From Collimonas silvisoli (GTDB lineage: Bacteria > Pseudomonadota > Gammaproteobacteria > Burkholderiales > Burkholderiaceae_D), in the NCBI RefSeq assembly GCF_018305005.1, contig NZ_JAGQEG010000029.1, forward strand, positions 1-59,998: 59,998 nucleotides of DNA. The letters run 5' to 3'. Position 1 is the stretch's first letter; each line of letters opens with the position of its first letter. The translations under genes and the position numbers were made by a program. The notes below the pieces were generated by a model. It did no database searches, was not told where the DNA came from, and was given only the letters and a program-made list of their open reading frames with translations. Positions 1 to 8,735 of the stretch are shown piece by piece.

Positions 1-2
1 TC

Positions 3-704
3 GACAACCCCTACGGCCTGGACGCCCTGTGGAAAGGCGGCGACTTCGTAGCCCGCGGCACCCTGATCATCCTGGTGCTGATGTCGATGGGCAGCTGGTA
101 CATCATCATCACCAAGCTGATCGAGCAGGTGAAACTGATGGGCCAGGCGACCAACGCCAAGAAGACCTTCTGGAAAGCCGCGACGGTCGAAGCCGGCATC
201 GCCGGCCTCAAGCCGAACAGCGCTTACCGTTTCATCGCCCAAAACGGCAGCACCTCGACGCTGCACCATGACGGCGCGCTGCTGGAACAGATCGACCTCA
301 ACACCTGGGTCACCATGTCGATCCAGCGTTCGGTAGAAAAAGTCCAGAGCCGCCTGCAAGACGGCCTGGCGTTCCTGGCCACGGTCGGTTCGACCGCCCC
401 GTTCGTCGGCTTGTTCGGTACCGTCTGGGGTATTTACCACGCGCTGACCGCGATCGGTATCGCCGGCCAGGCGTCGATCGACAAAGTCGCCGGCCCGGTC
501 GGTGAAGCGCTGATCATGACCGCCATCGGTCTGGCAGTCGCGGTGCCTGCGGTGCTCGGTTACAACTGGCTGGTGCGCCGTAACAAGAGCGCGATGGAAG
601 AAATCCGCTCGTTCAGCGCCGACCTGCACTCGGTCCTGCTGAGCGGCGTGATGTCGTCGAGCCAGGCCGGCCAAGTCGCTAACATCAAGAAGAAGGTTGG
701 CTAA
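3..704 (+). CDS. exbB: ExbB/TolQ/MotA family proton channel (5' partial)
   Basis: Inner-membrane proton channel that, with ExbD, uses the proton gradient to energise TonB-dependent outer-membrane transport. The open frame enters from the left edge, so the N-terminus is missing; 233 residues are visible. Seen: a first membrane segment near the start (LIILVLMSMGSWYIIIT), then a cytoplasmic loop, and the paired C-terminal membrane helices typical of the family, including the FVGLFGTVWGIYHAL and EALIMTAIGLAVAVPAV stretches. The stop lies 2 bases before the first exbD gene, so the genes are co-transcribed. TonB is presumably just upstream, outside the window. TolQ is an alternative, but two ExbD copies and the absence of tolA/tolB favour a TonB system. 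Confidence 0.9.
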   Translation, partial: DNPYGLDALWKGGDFVARGTLIILVLMSMGSWYIIITKLIEQVKLMGQATNAKKTFWKAATVEAGIAGLKPNSAYRFIAQNGSTSTLHHDGALLEQIDLNTWVTMSIQRSVEKVQSRLQDGLAFLATVGSTAPFVGLFGTVWGIYHALTAIGIAGQASIDKVAGPVGEALIMTAIGLAVAVPAVLGYNWLVRRNKSAMEEIRSFSADLHSVLLSGVMSSSQAGQVANIKKKVG

Positions 705-706
705 TC

Positions 707-1135
707 ATGGCGATGTCACTCGGCTCTCCCGATGGGGATGAAGACGAAGTGATCGGCACGATCAACACGACGCCGCTGGTGGACGTCATGTTGGTGTTGC
801 TGATCATCTTCCTGATCACGATTCCGGTGGTGACGCATACGATCCCGGTGAAGCTGCCGAACGAATTCGACGAACCTTATAAGACCAAGCCGGAGAACAT
901 CAACCTGGCGGTGAATAAGCAAGGCGACATGTTCTGGAACGAGCAACTGGTGCCGAACACCGCTGCCTTGCTGTCGAAGTTGAAAGAGGTGGCCGTGCAG
1001 GTGCCGCAACCGGAACTGCATATCCGCGGCGATCAGCAAACCAAGTATGAATATATCGGCAAGGTGATTTTGACTGCACAGCGGGCAGGCATAGCCAAGA
1101 TCGGTTTCATCACCGAACCGCCTGCGCGTAACTAA
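707..1135 (+). CDS. exbD: ExbD/TolR family biopolymer transport protein, copy 1
   Basis: Small inner-membrane partner of ExbB, 142 residues. One N-terminal membrane helix (about residues 20-42, VDVMLVLLIIFLITIPVV) is preceded by the family's NTTPLVDVML motif, whose Asp is the protonatable residue of the channel; the rest is periplasmic. The start ATG is 2 bases after the exbB stop, with a purine-rich GAAGAAGG site inside the exbB end. A second exbD follows after a gap that holds a palindromic repeat. Paired ExbD proteins are common in betaproteobacterial and xanthomonad TonB systems. Confidence 0.93.
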   Translation: MAMSLGSPDGDEDEVIGTINTTPLVDVMLVLLIIFLITIPVVTHTIPVKLPNEFDEPYKTKPENINLAVNKQGDMFWNEQLVPNTAALLSKLKEVAVQVPQPELHIRGDQQTKYEYIGKVILTAQRAGIAKIGFITEPPARN

Positions 1136-1153
1136 CCCGCATTTCAACCACGT

Positions 1154-1242
1154 CGTCATTCCCGCGTACGCGGGAATCCATGTTGCAACATGAGCGATAA
1201 CATGATGCAGGAATTTGGATCCCCGCGTTCGCGGGGAGGACG
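1154..1242 (+). repeat. REP doublet (REPIN-like element)
   Basis: Two short palindromes, one around CCCGCGTACGCGGG and one around CCCCGCGTTCGCGGGG, face each other across about 40 bases so that the whole 89-bp unit forms a long imperfect inverted repeat starting CGTCATTCCC and ending GGGGAGGACG. A unit of the same design is at 22463-22541. This is the layout of REP doublets, non-autonomous repeats mobilised by RAYT transposases. It sits inside the exb operon between two exbD genes, so it is transcribed and may shape message folding or decay. Confidence 0.8.
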
Positions 1243-1278
1243 TTGGTGGTGTATGAAGGGCTTGAAGAGGAGTATCAC

Positions 1279-1716
1279 ATGGGTATGAATGTAGGTTCTT
1301 CCGGCGGCAACGCCAATGATCCGGAACCGATGATGGAAATGAACATGACACCGTTGATCGACGTCATGCTGGTGCTGATCATCATGCTGATCATCACGAT
1401 TCCGATCCAGAATCATGCGATCAAGCTGAACATGCCGACCGGTAATCCGCCGCCGCCGTTGGCATTGCCGGTGGTGGACACGGTGGACATCGATCCGACC
1501 GGCACGGTGATGTGGAACGGTACGCCGATGGCCAGCCGTACCGAACTGGAAGATCGCTTGAAGGGCGTTGTTGCCGGCGGCAATATCGATGAAGTGCACC
1601 TGCGTCCGAACAAGGCGGTGGAGTACAAGTCGGTGGCGGCGGTGATGGCGTCGGCGCAGCGGCTGGGCGTGACCAAGATCGGCATTGTCGGCAATGAGCA
1701 GTTCATGGATAGGTAA
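1279..1716 (+). CDS. exbD: ExbD/TolR family biopolymer transport protein, copy 2
   Basis: Second ExbD-type protein, 145 residues. The ATG at 1279 is preferred over the in-frame GTG at 1243 because GAGGAGT lies 6-12 bases upstream and 1243 sits directly against the REP doublet. N-terminal Gly-rich tail, then NMTPLIDVMLVLIIMLIITI with the conserved Asp ahead of the single membrane helix, then a periplasmic domain ending QRLGVTKIGIVG. It differs enough from copy 1 to suggest an old duplication with divided roles in one ExbB complex. Confidence 0.93.
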   Translation: MGMNVGSSGGNANDPEPMMEMNMTPLIDVMLVLIIMLIITIPIQNHAIKLNMPTGNPPPPLALPVVDTVDIDPTGTVMWNGTPMASRTELEDRLKGVVAGGNIDEVHLRPNKAVEYKSVAAVMASAQRLGVTKIGIVGNEQFMDR

Positions 1717-1811
1717 GTAGTATTTGTTTTCTGTACCAGAGGATAGGCAGGGTTAGGACGGGTTAAAGTCCTTACACCTGCCTATTTTCGTTTTCGATTG
1801 AAAGAATAACT

Positions 1812-3080
1812 ATGTCCAAATTACGATTTGCACCAATTTTCATCTTGTTGGCAGCGGTGGGCGTGACCACCACGCTTCCGCTGGCTGGTATTGTTCCGTT
1901 GGTCCATGCCGCGGATGACAGCGCTAAAGCCGAGACCGTGCGTCCGGAAATAGGTGTGCCGCTGCAAGCAGCGCAGGCTCTCCTCAAAGAAGAAAAATAC
2001 AAAGAGGCGCTGGCCAAGATCGCTGAAACCGACGCTGTCGGCAATAAGACAGCTTTTGAGAGCTATACCGTTGACCGGCTGCGCGGCGCTGCCGCAGCGC
2101 GCGCCGGCGATATCAAGCTGGCCGGAAGCTCGTTTGAAGCGGTGATTGCTTCCGGGCGTCTTACTGCAGACGAGCAAGCCAAAATTGTGCACGCGCTAGG
2201 CAGCCTGTACTACGATGCAGAAGATTATCCCAAGGCGATTATATGGTTCACGCGTTCACTGAAAGAGGGCGGTAGCGACCCGCAAACGCGGACACTGCTG
2301 ATCCAGTCCTACTACTTGAGCAATGATATTCCACGCGCCACCAGCGAGCTGCAAAAAGACATCGCGGCTGACGAGAGCGCTGGCCGGGCGCCGTCCGAGC
2401 AAACCTTGAAATTGCTGGTCAGCTGCGCGCTCAAGGCCAACGATAAACCCGCATATCTGAGCTCGCTGGAAAAGCTCAACACCTACTATCCAAAGAAAGA
2501 ATATTGGCTCGACATCCTTAGCCGGGTCCAGAACAAACCAGGTTTCTCTGATCACCTGACCCTGGACCTGTATCGACTGAAAGCCGCTGCCGTGCAGCTG
2601 CAGACCAGCGGCGAATTCACCGATGTGGCCCAGCTGGCGTTGCTGGCGGGATTCCCGGCCGAAGCGAAGAAGATACTCGACCAAGGTTATCAGTCGGGCG
2701 TATTGGGTAGCGGCCCGGACGCAGCCAAGCAAAAGCGTCTGCGCGACCAGGCTAACAAAGGGATAGCTGATGATCAGCGGACCATGGCGCAAAGCGAAGC
2801 TTCGGTATCCAGCACCAAAGAGGGCACCGGCCAACTCAATCTCGGTTATGCATTGGTCACTGCGGGGCAGTTCGACAAAGGCCTGGCGCTGATGGAGAGC
2901 GGTTTGAAAAAAGGCGGCCTCAAGCGTCCTGAAGACGCCAAGCTGCACCTTGGCATCGCGTATCAGATGGCGGGACAAAAGGATAAGGCGATTCAAATCT
3001 TCAAGACCGTTCAAGGTACCGACGGAGTGGCAGACCTGGCGCGTCTATGGCTGATACAAGTCAATCATCCTTTGAATTGA
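1812..3080 (+). CDS. Periplasmic tetratricopeptide-repeat protein of the exb cluster
   Basis: 422-residue exported protein. A Sec signal peptide covers about residues 1-33 (hydrophobic core FILLAAVGVTT, cleavage near VHA|AD). The mature part is helical, with TPR-like units recognisable around residues 105-200 (ALGSLYYDAEDYPKAIIWFTR) and 340-415 (LNLGYALVTAGQFDKGLALME, LHLGIAYQMAGQKDKAIQIF). It follows exbD by 95 bp and is probably the last gene of the operon, since a strong terminator follows. TPR proteins commonly lie beside exbB/exbD pairs in this group; a structural or scaffolding role in the energised complex is inference. Confidence 0.85.
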   Translation: MSKLRFAPIFILLAAVGVTTTLPLAGIVPLVHAADDSAKAETVRPEIGVPLQAAQALLKEEKYKEALAKIAETDAVGNKTAFESYTVDRLRGAAAARAGDIKLAGSSFEAVIASGRLTADEQAKIVHALGSLYYDAEDYPKAIIWFTRSLKEGGSDPQTRTLLIQSYYLSNDIPRATSELQKDIAADESAGRAPSEQTLKLLVSCALKANDKPAYLSSLEKLNTYYPKKEYWLDILSRVQNKPGFSDHLTLDLYRLKAAAVQLQTSGEFTDVAQLALLAGFPAEAKKILDQGYQSGVLGSGPDAAKQKRLRDQANKGIADDQRTMAQSEASVSSTKEGTGQLNLGYALVTAGQFDKGLALMESGLKKGGLKRPEDAKLHLGIAYQMAGQKDKAIQIFKTVQGTDGVADLARLWLIQVNHPLN

Positions 3081-3107
3081 TTTGATCGGACAGTTGCTAA
3101 ACGCAAA

Positions 3108-3150
3108 AACAGAGTTGTTTGCAGGCGATCTGCAACGACTCTGTTTTTTT
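3108..3150 (+). terminator. Rho-independent terminator after the exb operon
   Basis: AACAGAGT pairs with ACTCTGTT, extended by an inner imperfect stem TTTGCAG/CTGCAA, and the right arm runs into TTTTTTT. It lies 28 bases after the TPR gene stop and closes the exb operon. Confidence 0.85.
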
Positions 3151-3188
3151 ATGGGAAAACCACGTGAAAGCTTGCTGCTTGCTTCGAC

Positions 3189-3410
3189 TCAGTTCCTAGG
3201 CCCTCTGGGCGCTACGGGTGGAATCATGTCAGAGACTTGCTCAGGTGAGAGCGTTTGCATATTGGACTTCTTGGTTTGCTTGGACGGCAGGTTGCTACCG
3301 GTGGTGTAGACGTTCTCCTGATTGCTCGATGCGATGTCTTGATCGGCTGTTGCTACCGCACATGCCGACAGTAGCGGCAGAATAAATGCGCAAACAAATA
3401 ATGTTTTCAT
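3189..3410 (-). CDS. Small predicted lipoprotein
   Basis: 73 residues from the ATG at 3410. MKTLFVCAFILPLLSAC is a classic lipoprotein signal with lipobox LSAC. The mature part is short, polar and Ser/Gln/Pro-rich, ending PPVAPRGPRN. A longer in-frame start at 3509 would put 33 charged residues before the signal and is rejected. No conserved domain is recognised. It is transcribed toward the exb terminator and is probably monocistronic. Confidence 0.6.
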   Translation of the reverse strand: MKTLFVCAFILPLLSACAVATADQDIASSNQENVYTTGSNLPSKQTKKSNMQTLSPEQVSDMIPPVAPRGPRN

Positions 3411-3646
3411 AGGCTGCTTCTGGTCTCTTGAAGTTGGAAATCGCAGCGCTGTCCAGCGAAGAGCGCCGCGCGCTACACGATGTTGCATTTTGGAAATGCA
3501 CGATAGCATATCTGCTTTTGGAAATGCAAATTAAGCACTATGTTGACCTGCCTGTCATACCAGATTGGCATTGTGCCGGATCGACGCTAATGTGTTCGTC
3601 TTACGCCGCAGCCACCAACCTTATCCGCCATGCTATGAGTGACGCG

Positions 3647-5065
3647 CTACACCCCAATGAGCGTCTTTGGCTCCAAATACGATTCCAGACCAAGTACGCC
3701 GTATTCGCGGCCGACCCCCGACTGTTTAAAGCCACCGAACGGCGCCAAAGGATCGTGCTGTAGCGTGTTGATCATCACTCGCCCGGCCTGCAGCCTTGTC
3801 GCTACAGCCTTTGCCCGCGCAGGGTTCGATGACATGACGTAGGCGTGCAGACCGAACACCGTTTCGTTAGCCAGCTCGATCGCTTCCTCGTCGTCGCCAT
3901 ATGTCAGGATGGACAGAACTGGGCCGAAGATCTCCTCCCGTGCGATGGTCATCTCACTGCGCACATTGGCAAATACCGTCGGCTTGACGAAATAGCCCTG
4001 CTCCAGCCCGGCCGGATGCCCCTCGCCGCCCGCGATAAGCGTAGCGCCTTCAGCGAGACCGAGTCTGATGTAGTTCTGTATGCGTTGGTACTGATTGTGA
4101 TTAGCCAAGGGGCCAATGACGGTAGTTGGGTCGGCCGGGTCACCCACCTTCATCTGCGCCACCGCCTCTTTCACTGCCTCGATGACTTCCGCCAAGCGCC
4201 GCTTAGGCACCAGCAAGCGGCTCCCCGAGATACATGCCTGCCCGTTATTCATGAACGCCGCATTGAGCGCGAGAGGAACGGACTTTGTCAGGTCGGCATC
4301 GTCTAGAAGGATGGTCGGGGATTTTCCGCCTAAGGCCAAGTGGACACGTTTCATGGATTCGGTCGCCGCGCGCTGGATGATCTTGCCCACCGCCGTGGAG
4401 CCGGTGAACGAAATCTTGGCAACATCCGGGTGCGTGCTCAATTCTGCACCCACGACGTCACCGCGCCCGGCGACGATATTGACGACGCCCGCCGGCAAGC
4501 CTGCCGCATGGATCGCTTCCGTCACGATCCTGTTCTGTATCGGGCTCAGTTCGCTCGGTTTGATCACAGTCGTGCAGCCTGCGGCGATGGCCATCGCCAA
4601 TTTGCTGCAGATCGAACCAGCGGTGCTGTTCCATGGAGTGATTAGGGCAGCAATACCAATAGGTTCCATCACTACAGTTGAGGTGCCCATGATACGTGTG
4701 AAGTCATAGGCTTCGAGCGTCGATGCGGCGTCAAGAAACGATTGCGCCGCGAAGTGGGAGATCCACGTAGCCCGTGAAACAGGTGCGCCATATTCTTCAA
4801 TCGTCGCATCGCGCAGCGCATCGCTGCATGCCCGGACGGCAGCATGCAGCCGCTTCAGCATGGCGACGCGATCGGCGACTGTTGTTTGCGCAAATGACGA
4901 TAGTGCTTTCTTGGCCGCTGCGATGGCGCGACGCGTATCCTCGGCATTGGCGAGTGTGGCGCGTGCGAGGGGCCTTTCGGTGCTCGGGTTGATGATTTCG
5001 ATGGTCTCGGTGCCGTGCGGTGTGACGAAGGCGCCGTCGATATAGATCTGATGGATGGTTTGCAT
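3647..5065 (-). CDS. Aldehyde dehydrogenase family protein, general-base Glu replaced by Ala
   Basis: 472 residues, usual length for NAD(P)-dependent aldehyde dehydrogenases. Seen: the N-terminal domain INPSTERPL, the cofactor loop TPWNST and KPSELSP, the FTGSTAVGK turn, nucleophile Cys278 in NNGQACISG, and C-terminal EEIFGPVLS and FGGFKQSGVGRE. Odd: the motif that reads ELGGKSP in most relatives is ALGGKSP here; Ala244 is exactly 34 residues before Cys278, the spacing of the general base to the nucleophile in the family. The Cys suggests thioester chemistry remains, but hydrolysis may be slowed or the enzyme may use another acceptor. A good AGGAG precedes the ATG. Divergent from a LysR regulator that probably controls it. 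Substrate unknown. Confidence 0.9.
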   Translation of the reverse strand: MQTIHQIYIDGAFVTPHGTETIEIINPSTERPLARATLANAEDTRRAIAAAKKALSSFAQTTVADRVAMLKRLHAAVRACSDALRDATIEEYGAPVSRATWISHFAAQSFLDAASTLEAYDFTRIMGTSTVVMEPIGIAALITPWNSTAGSICSKLAMAIAAGCTTVIKPSELSPIQNRIVTEAIHAAGLPAGVVNIVAGRGDVVGAELSTHPDVAKISFTGSTAVGKIIQRAATESMKRVHLALGGKSPTILLDDADLTKSVPLALNAAFMNNGQACISGSRLLVPKRRLAEVIEAVKEAVAQMKVGDPADPTTVIGPLANHNQYQRIQNYIRLGLAEGATLIAGGEGHPAGLEQGYFVKPTVFANVRSEMTIAREEIFGPVLSILTYGDDEEAIELANETVFGLHAYVMSSNPARAKAVATRLQAGRVMINTLQHDPLAPFGGFKQSGVGREYGVLGLESYLEPKTLIGV

Positions 5066-5177
5066 GATCGCTCCTAAGTTTGCCCGGACTATCCGAAGCC
5101 ATGCATGCAGTGTACGTTCGCCTAATTGATCTGATAAGATAGATAAAAGTTGATGTTTTATTTCGAAAATCAGGACA
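5066..5177. promoter_or_regulatory. Divergent promoter region between aldehyde dehydrogenase and lysR-type gene
   Basis: 112 bp separate the two opposed starts. The stretch 5122-5170 is AT-rich (TGATCTGATAAGATAGATAAAA) and holds repeated GAT steps. By the usual LysR-type arrangement the regulator should bind here to control the dehydrogenase and itself; no unequivocal T-N11-A box was fixed by eye. Confidence 0.4.
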
Positions 5178-6086
5178 ATGCAGAAATCCGGTTTAGTCGG
5201 CCTAGAGGCCGCACTCGCTGTCGCCCGATGTCACAGCTTTCGGCGTGCAGCGAATGAACTAGGTATCTCGACGACGGCGCTGAGCAACGCTGTCGCGGGA
5301 CTGGAGGCGCGGCTCGGCGTTCGCCTGTTTCATCGGACCACGCGCAGTGTCTCGCTGACCGAGGCTGGCGAGCACTTCGTTGCCCGAATCACGCCGGCCT
5401 TGTCGGAGATTCGCGGCGCCATGGAGGAAACCACCCTCCATCGCCTATCACCTATTGGCACACTTCGCATCAATGCTTCGCTGGGCGCTGTCCGCATGGT
5501 GTTTGCGCCGATCGTACTGGCGTACCTGAGCCGCTACCCCGATATGAAGGTGGAGATCGTGACCGAGGGGCGGATGGTCGATATCGTGGCCGAAGGGTTT
5601 GATGCCGGGATTCGCCTTAGCGACATGGTGCCGCAAGACATGGTCCGCATACCGATCGGCGGTGATCTCCAGGTGGCTGTGGTGGGATCGCCTGCGCACT
5701 TTTCACGGTTTCCAATCCCGGCTTCGCCCGCCGATCTTGCCGGCCACCCCTGTGTCCGGGCCCGGTTTCCCAGCGGTGCGCCGTCGCGCTGGGAGTTCTC
5801 CCATCACGGCGAACCATTGAATGTCGAGGTAAGCGGGCCGCTTACGCTCGATGATCCGGGTCTTATGCGCGAAGCCACCTTGGCCGGTACCGGTCTAGCC
5901 TATCTGGCCGAGTGGTATGTGCGTGACGATCTGGCGTCAGGACGATTGGTGCGCGTGTTGCAGGATTGGACGCCCAGCTATCGTGGTCTGGCGCTTTACT
6001 ATCCTCCTGGCAGGCAGCTACCTGCTGGACTGCGCGCTTTCGTTGACCTCATTCATGAACTTCGCGAACGGCACTCACTTTTGTAA
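5178..6086 (+). CDS. LysR-family transcriptional regulator
   Basis: 302 residues, normal for the family. The N-terminal winged helix-turn-helix (about residues 5-65) shows FRRAANELGISTTALSNAVAGLE and LGVRLFHRTTRSVSLTEAG; residues 90-300 form the periplasmic-binding-type effector domain (IGTLRINASLGAVRMVFAPI). Divergent from the aldehyde dehydrogenase at 3647-5065, its likely target. The sub-family with IRLSDMVPQDMV and a C-terminal RPLPAGLRAFVDLI-like end often controls single oxidoreductases; the inducer cannot be told. Confidence 0.92.
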   Translation: MQKSGLVGLEAALAVARCHSFRRAANELGISTTALSNAVAGLEARLGVRLFHRTTRSVSLTEAGEHFVARITPALSEIRGAMEETTLHRLSPIGTLRINASLGAVRMVFAPIVLAYLSRYPDMKVEIVTEGRMVDIVAEGFDAGIRLSDMVPQDMVRIPIGGDLQVAVVGSPAHFSRFPIPASPADLAGHPCVRARFPSGAPSRWEFSHHGEPLNVEVSGPLTLDDPGLMREATLAGTGLAYLAEWYVRDDLASGRLVRVLQDWTPSYRGLALYYPPGRQLPAGLRAFVDLIHELRERHSLL

Positions 6087-6291
6087 AAACCGCCTTGCAA
6101 CGTATTTGCTTGGCGCCTGGCTCAACAGAGCTTTGTGCAAGATGAAAGTATGACTTTGCGTAAGGCATCGGATTTCCTCGATGGCAGCTAAGAGGGTATC
6201 GCAGCCGGAAACCACGAGATTCTGCAACGTCCACTTTGGTACCAGTGACTCGTCGTTCGGTGCAGATATGCAGTCTACGACAGGCCGGATT

Positions 6292-7152
6292 TTACGATGC
6301 TTTTTCCTCATTGAGCATATCGTGATATTCGTGTTTCAGACCCATATAGCATTCGCAAGACCGCGCTTCCAGGCCGTGCCTGTCCAGCACCGTCAGATGC
6401 CCGCGCGCATATTGGATCAATCCTTCATCTTGCAGTTTGCCGGCGGCTTCGGCGATGGATTCGCGCCGCACGCCAAGCATCGCCGCTATCGAACTTTGCG
6501 TGACGCTGATTTCGTTGCCAGGCAAGCGGTCCAGTGTCTGCAGCAGGCAGCGGCATAATTGTTGCGGAACGCTGTGATGCCGATTGCACACGGCGGTTTG
6601 CGACATTTGCGCAAGCAGTGCCTGCGTATAGCGCAGCAACAGTTGTTGCAAGGCGCCGCCGCGCGCAAATTCTTCTGCCAGAACGCTGGCCTTAAGCCGG
6701 AATCCATAACCCGCGCTTTTCACCATTGCCCGGTTCAGGCTCTTGCCGCCGCCCATGTACAGAGCCACACCCAGCACGCCTTCATTACCGACAACCGCTG
6801 TTTCCGCAGAGCTGCCGTCTTGCATATCGTGCAGCAGGGAAACGATGCTGCTGGTCAAAAAATAGATATGCCGCATCTGGCTATCTGCTTCACATACAGT
6901 CATGCCGAACGGCATCGCGACAAATTCCAGATGCGGCAGAAGACGCCTGAAATCCTCTGCCGGCAGGGCGCCGAGTATGTGATTTTGCAAGGGATTGTGA
7001 CCGTACAGTCCGGCAATGCGGAGCGAGGTGAGGTTTTGCGTGCCGGGTTGTATCAGACCGGCGGCGCTTTTCCTTTGGACAACTGATAGCACTGCCGCGT
7101 TGTTTTTCGTACTCTTTTTCAAGTTGCTGCAAGCGTTCAATACGTAAGGCAT
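6292..7152 (-). CDS. Crp/Fnr-family transcriptional regulator
   Basis: 286 residues from the ATG at 7152, chosen over the ATG 6 bases upstream because AAAGGAG then sits 6 bases before it. The first 45 residues are a basic, poorly conserved extension; a cyclic-nucleotide-binding-like beta-roll follows (about 50-170, LPHLEFVAMPFGMTVCEADS, VVGNEGVLGVALYMGG), then a Crp-type winged helix (about 205-265, SVTQSSIAAMLGVRRESIAEAAGKL). No N-terminal Cys cluster, so it is not an Fe-S oxygen sensor of the Fnr type, and the Crp cAMP-pocket residues are not obvious. Ligand unknown. Confidence 0.88.
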   Translation of the reverse strand: MPYVLNACSNLKKSTKNNAAVLSVVQRKSAAGLIQPGTQNLTSLRIAGLYGHNPLQNHILGALPAEDFRRLLPHLEFVAMPFGMTVCEADSQMRHIYFLTSSIVSLLHDMQDGSSAETAVVGNEGVLGVALYMGGGKSLNRAMVKSAGYGFRLKASVLAEEFARGGALQQLLLRYTQALLAQMSQTAVCNRHHSVPQQLCRCLLQTLDRLPGNEISVTQSSIAAMLGVRRESIAEAAGKLQDEGLIQYARGHLTVLDRHGLEARSCECYMGLKHEYHDMLNEEKAS

Positions 7153-7388
7153 CGCCATCTCCTTTGAGGATGTGGTGGTACTTCTGTGTATTGATCATTG
7201 CACCGGTACGGGGTTTTCGAAATCAGCGTTTGTCTTCTTCTGTTGTAGGAATGCGCTGACACGGACCACGGAGACTAAAAATGAAACCGTGGGCTGCGCA
7301 ATTGCTCGCCGATCAACAGGACCGGCTGTGCATTACGCTCCGGGAGAACGAACGCGGCTGCCGTTCTGCGCCAACCGCGTCGGCTTTC

Positions 7389-7622
7389 CTAGTAGCTGCC
7401 GCTGCCGGAAGCGCTGGCGCCCGAAGCTGCCGGGGTGGCGGCAGGGGCCGATGGCTCAGCAGCTGGAGCAGGGGCGGGGGCAGGCGGAGCCATTGCCGGT
7501 GCAGCTTGTTGTGCTGGCGGAGGGGTTGCTGCTGAAGGGGCATTGGCCTCATCCGCTTTTTTACACCCGCTGACCGCGATCATGGCAATTGCTGCAACGA
7601 CAAGTGTTTGCTTGAGTAACAT
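7389..7622 (-). CDS. Ala/Pro-rich small lipoprotein
   Basis: 77 residues from the ATG at 7622, preceded by GGAGAG. Signal MLLKQTLVVAAIAMIAVSGC with lipobox AVSGC and a following KKAD, then a low-complexity Ala/Pro tract (PPPAQQAAPAMAPPAPAP) and a Gly/Ser tail. The tail looks like a flexible wall- or periplasm-spanning linker. The in-frame ATG 27 bases upstream would interrupt the signal layout. No known family. Confidence 0.6.
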   Translation of the reverse strand: MLLKQTLVVAAIAMIAVSGCKKADEANAPSAATPPPAQQAAPAMAPPAPAPAPAAEPSAPAATPAASGASASGSGSY

Positions 7623-7830
7623 ATTCTCTCCATTGGAAGGGCGCAGCATGTCAAACCGCTACCATAGAAAATCAAAAATGAACCGCTGACGCATATATCT
7701 TTGTGCAAAAAACAGCGAATGTAAAGTTTGAATCTGCAGTTTCAGGTAGCTCAAAGCGGTCAGGGTAACTTTTGTAATCGGCTGAAAAGCCAGGCGCGGC
7801 AGGCGATGGCAACAGATCCGCTGCCGAAAT

Positions 7831-7870
7831 AAAAATTCGAACCGGCGTCTATCAGCGACGCCGGTTCGAA
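7831..7870 (-). terminator. Rho-independent terminator for the racemase gene
   Basis: A perfect 14-bp stem (TTCGAACCGGCGTC and its complement, loop 7850-7856) is followed on the minus strand by TTTTT. It lies 65 bases downstream of the gene ending at 7935. The rest of 7650-7934 shows no gene. Confidence 0.85.
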
Positions 7871-7934
7871 CCTTAATCCACGGCTAGTCGGGTGCCGCAG
7901 AAATTAGCGCAGAAATTAGATGCAGCGACAGACC

Positions 7935-8633
7935 TCATGTCGCTGCCAGCGCCCAGTCCGCCGCCTTGCGCGCGTGAATGCTGGTGGTATCAAACAGCGG
8001 CACCGCAGAATCCTCGGCGCCGATCAATAGCGAGATCTCGGTGCAGCCAAGAATGATCGCTTGCGCCCCTTGCGCGATCAGATCCGCGATCACTCTGCGG
8101 TAGTCGGCTCGCGATGTATCGATCACCTTACCCAGGCACAGCTCTTCGTAGATGATGCGATGAATTACCTCGCGGTCTTCCGGCGCTGGCGTCAAGATCT
8201 GCAGGCCGTGGCGGTCATGCAGACGATCTTTGTAAAACGCTTGTTCCATGGTGAAGCGGGTGCCGAGCAAACCTATCGTCGACAAGCCCGCCTTCTTGAT
8301 CTCCTCGGCCGTGGGGTCGGCGATGTGGAACAAGGGAATCTCAACCGCTGCTTCGATCGCAGGCGCAACCTTGTGCATGGTGTTGGTGCACAGAACCAGG
8401 AAATCCGCGCCGGCCCGCTCCAGCGCCTGCGCCGTTTCAGCCATTCTGGCGCCGGCGGCTTGCCAGTCGCCGGCGTGCTGCAAGCGTTCAATCTCGTGGA
8501 AGTCGACGCTGTAGAGAATGATTTTTGCAGAGTGCAGCCCGCCCAGCCGCTGCTTGACCGCCTCGTTGATTTGACGGTAGTAGGGCAAGGTCGACTCCCA
8601 GCTCATGCCGCCGATAAGACCGATGATCTTCAA
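7935..8633 (-). CDS. Aspartate/glutamate racemase family protein, TTG start
   Basis: 232 residues when started at TTG 8633. Cofactor-independent racemases of this family use two Cys: here Cys in VLCTNTMHK (about residue 83) and Cys in IILGCTEIS (about 195) are both present. The opening KIIGLIGGMSWEST is the family signature and normally follows the initiator Met directly. TTG at 8633 has AGGGAG 7-12 bases upstream, whereas the ATG at 8672 would add 13 atypical residues. Possible roles are amino-acid racemisation or, in YgeA-type relatives, broad-spectrum racemase. Divergent from azlCD. Confidence 0.88.
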   Translation of the reverse strand: MKIIGLIGGMSWESTLPYYRQINEAVKQRLGGLHSAKIILYSVDFHEIERLQHAGDWQAAGARMAETAQALERAGADFLVLCTNTMHKVAPAIEAAVEIPLFHIADPTAEEIKKAGLSTIGLLGTRFTMEQAFYKDRLHDRHGLQILTPAPEDREVIHRIIYEELCLGKVIDTSRADYRRVIADLIAQGAQAIILGCTEISLLIGAEDSAVPLFDTTSIHARKAADWALAAT

Positions 8634-8735
8634 ATAAACTCCCTGATGGTGAAGGTTGACCCACATATTCATGGCGCCGTACTAGCGCAAAGCGACGCTT
8701 GACATTACTATGCCGGCATCACAAAGGAATAGCTT

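Noticed and set aside
7281..7535. 84-codon plus-strand frame opposite the Ala/Pro-rich lipoprotein
   Set aside because: It has a fair GGAGA before ATG, but most of it is antisense to a better-supported lipoprotein gene and reads as low-complexity Arg/Gly/Ala.
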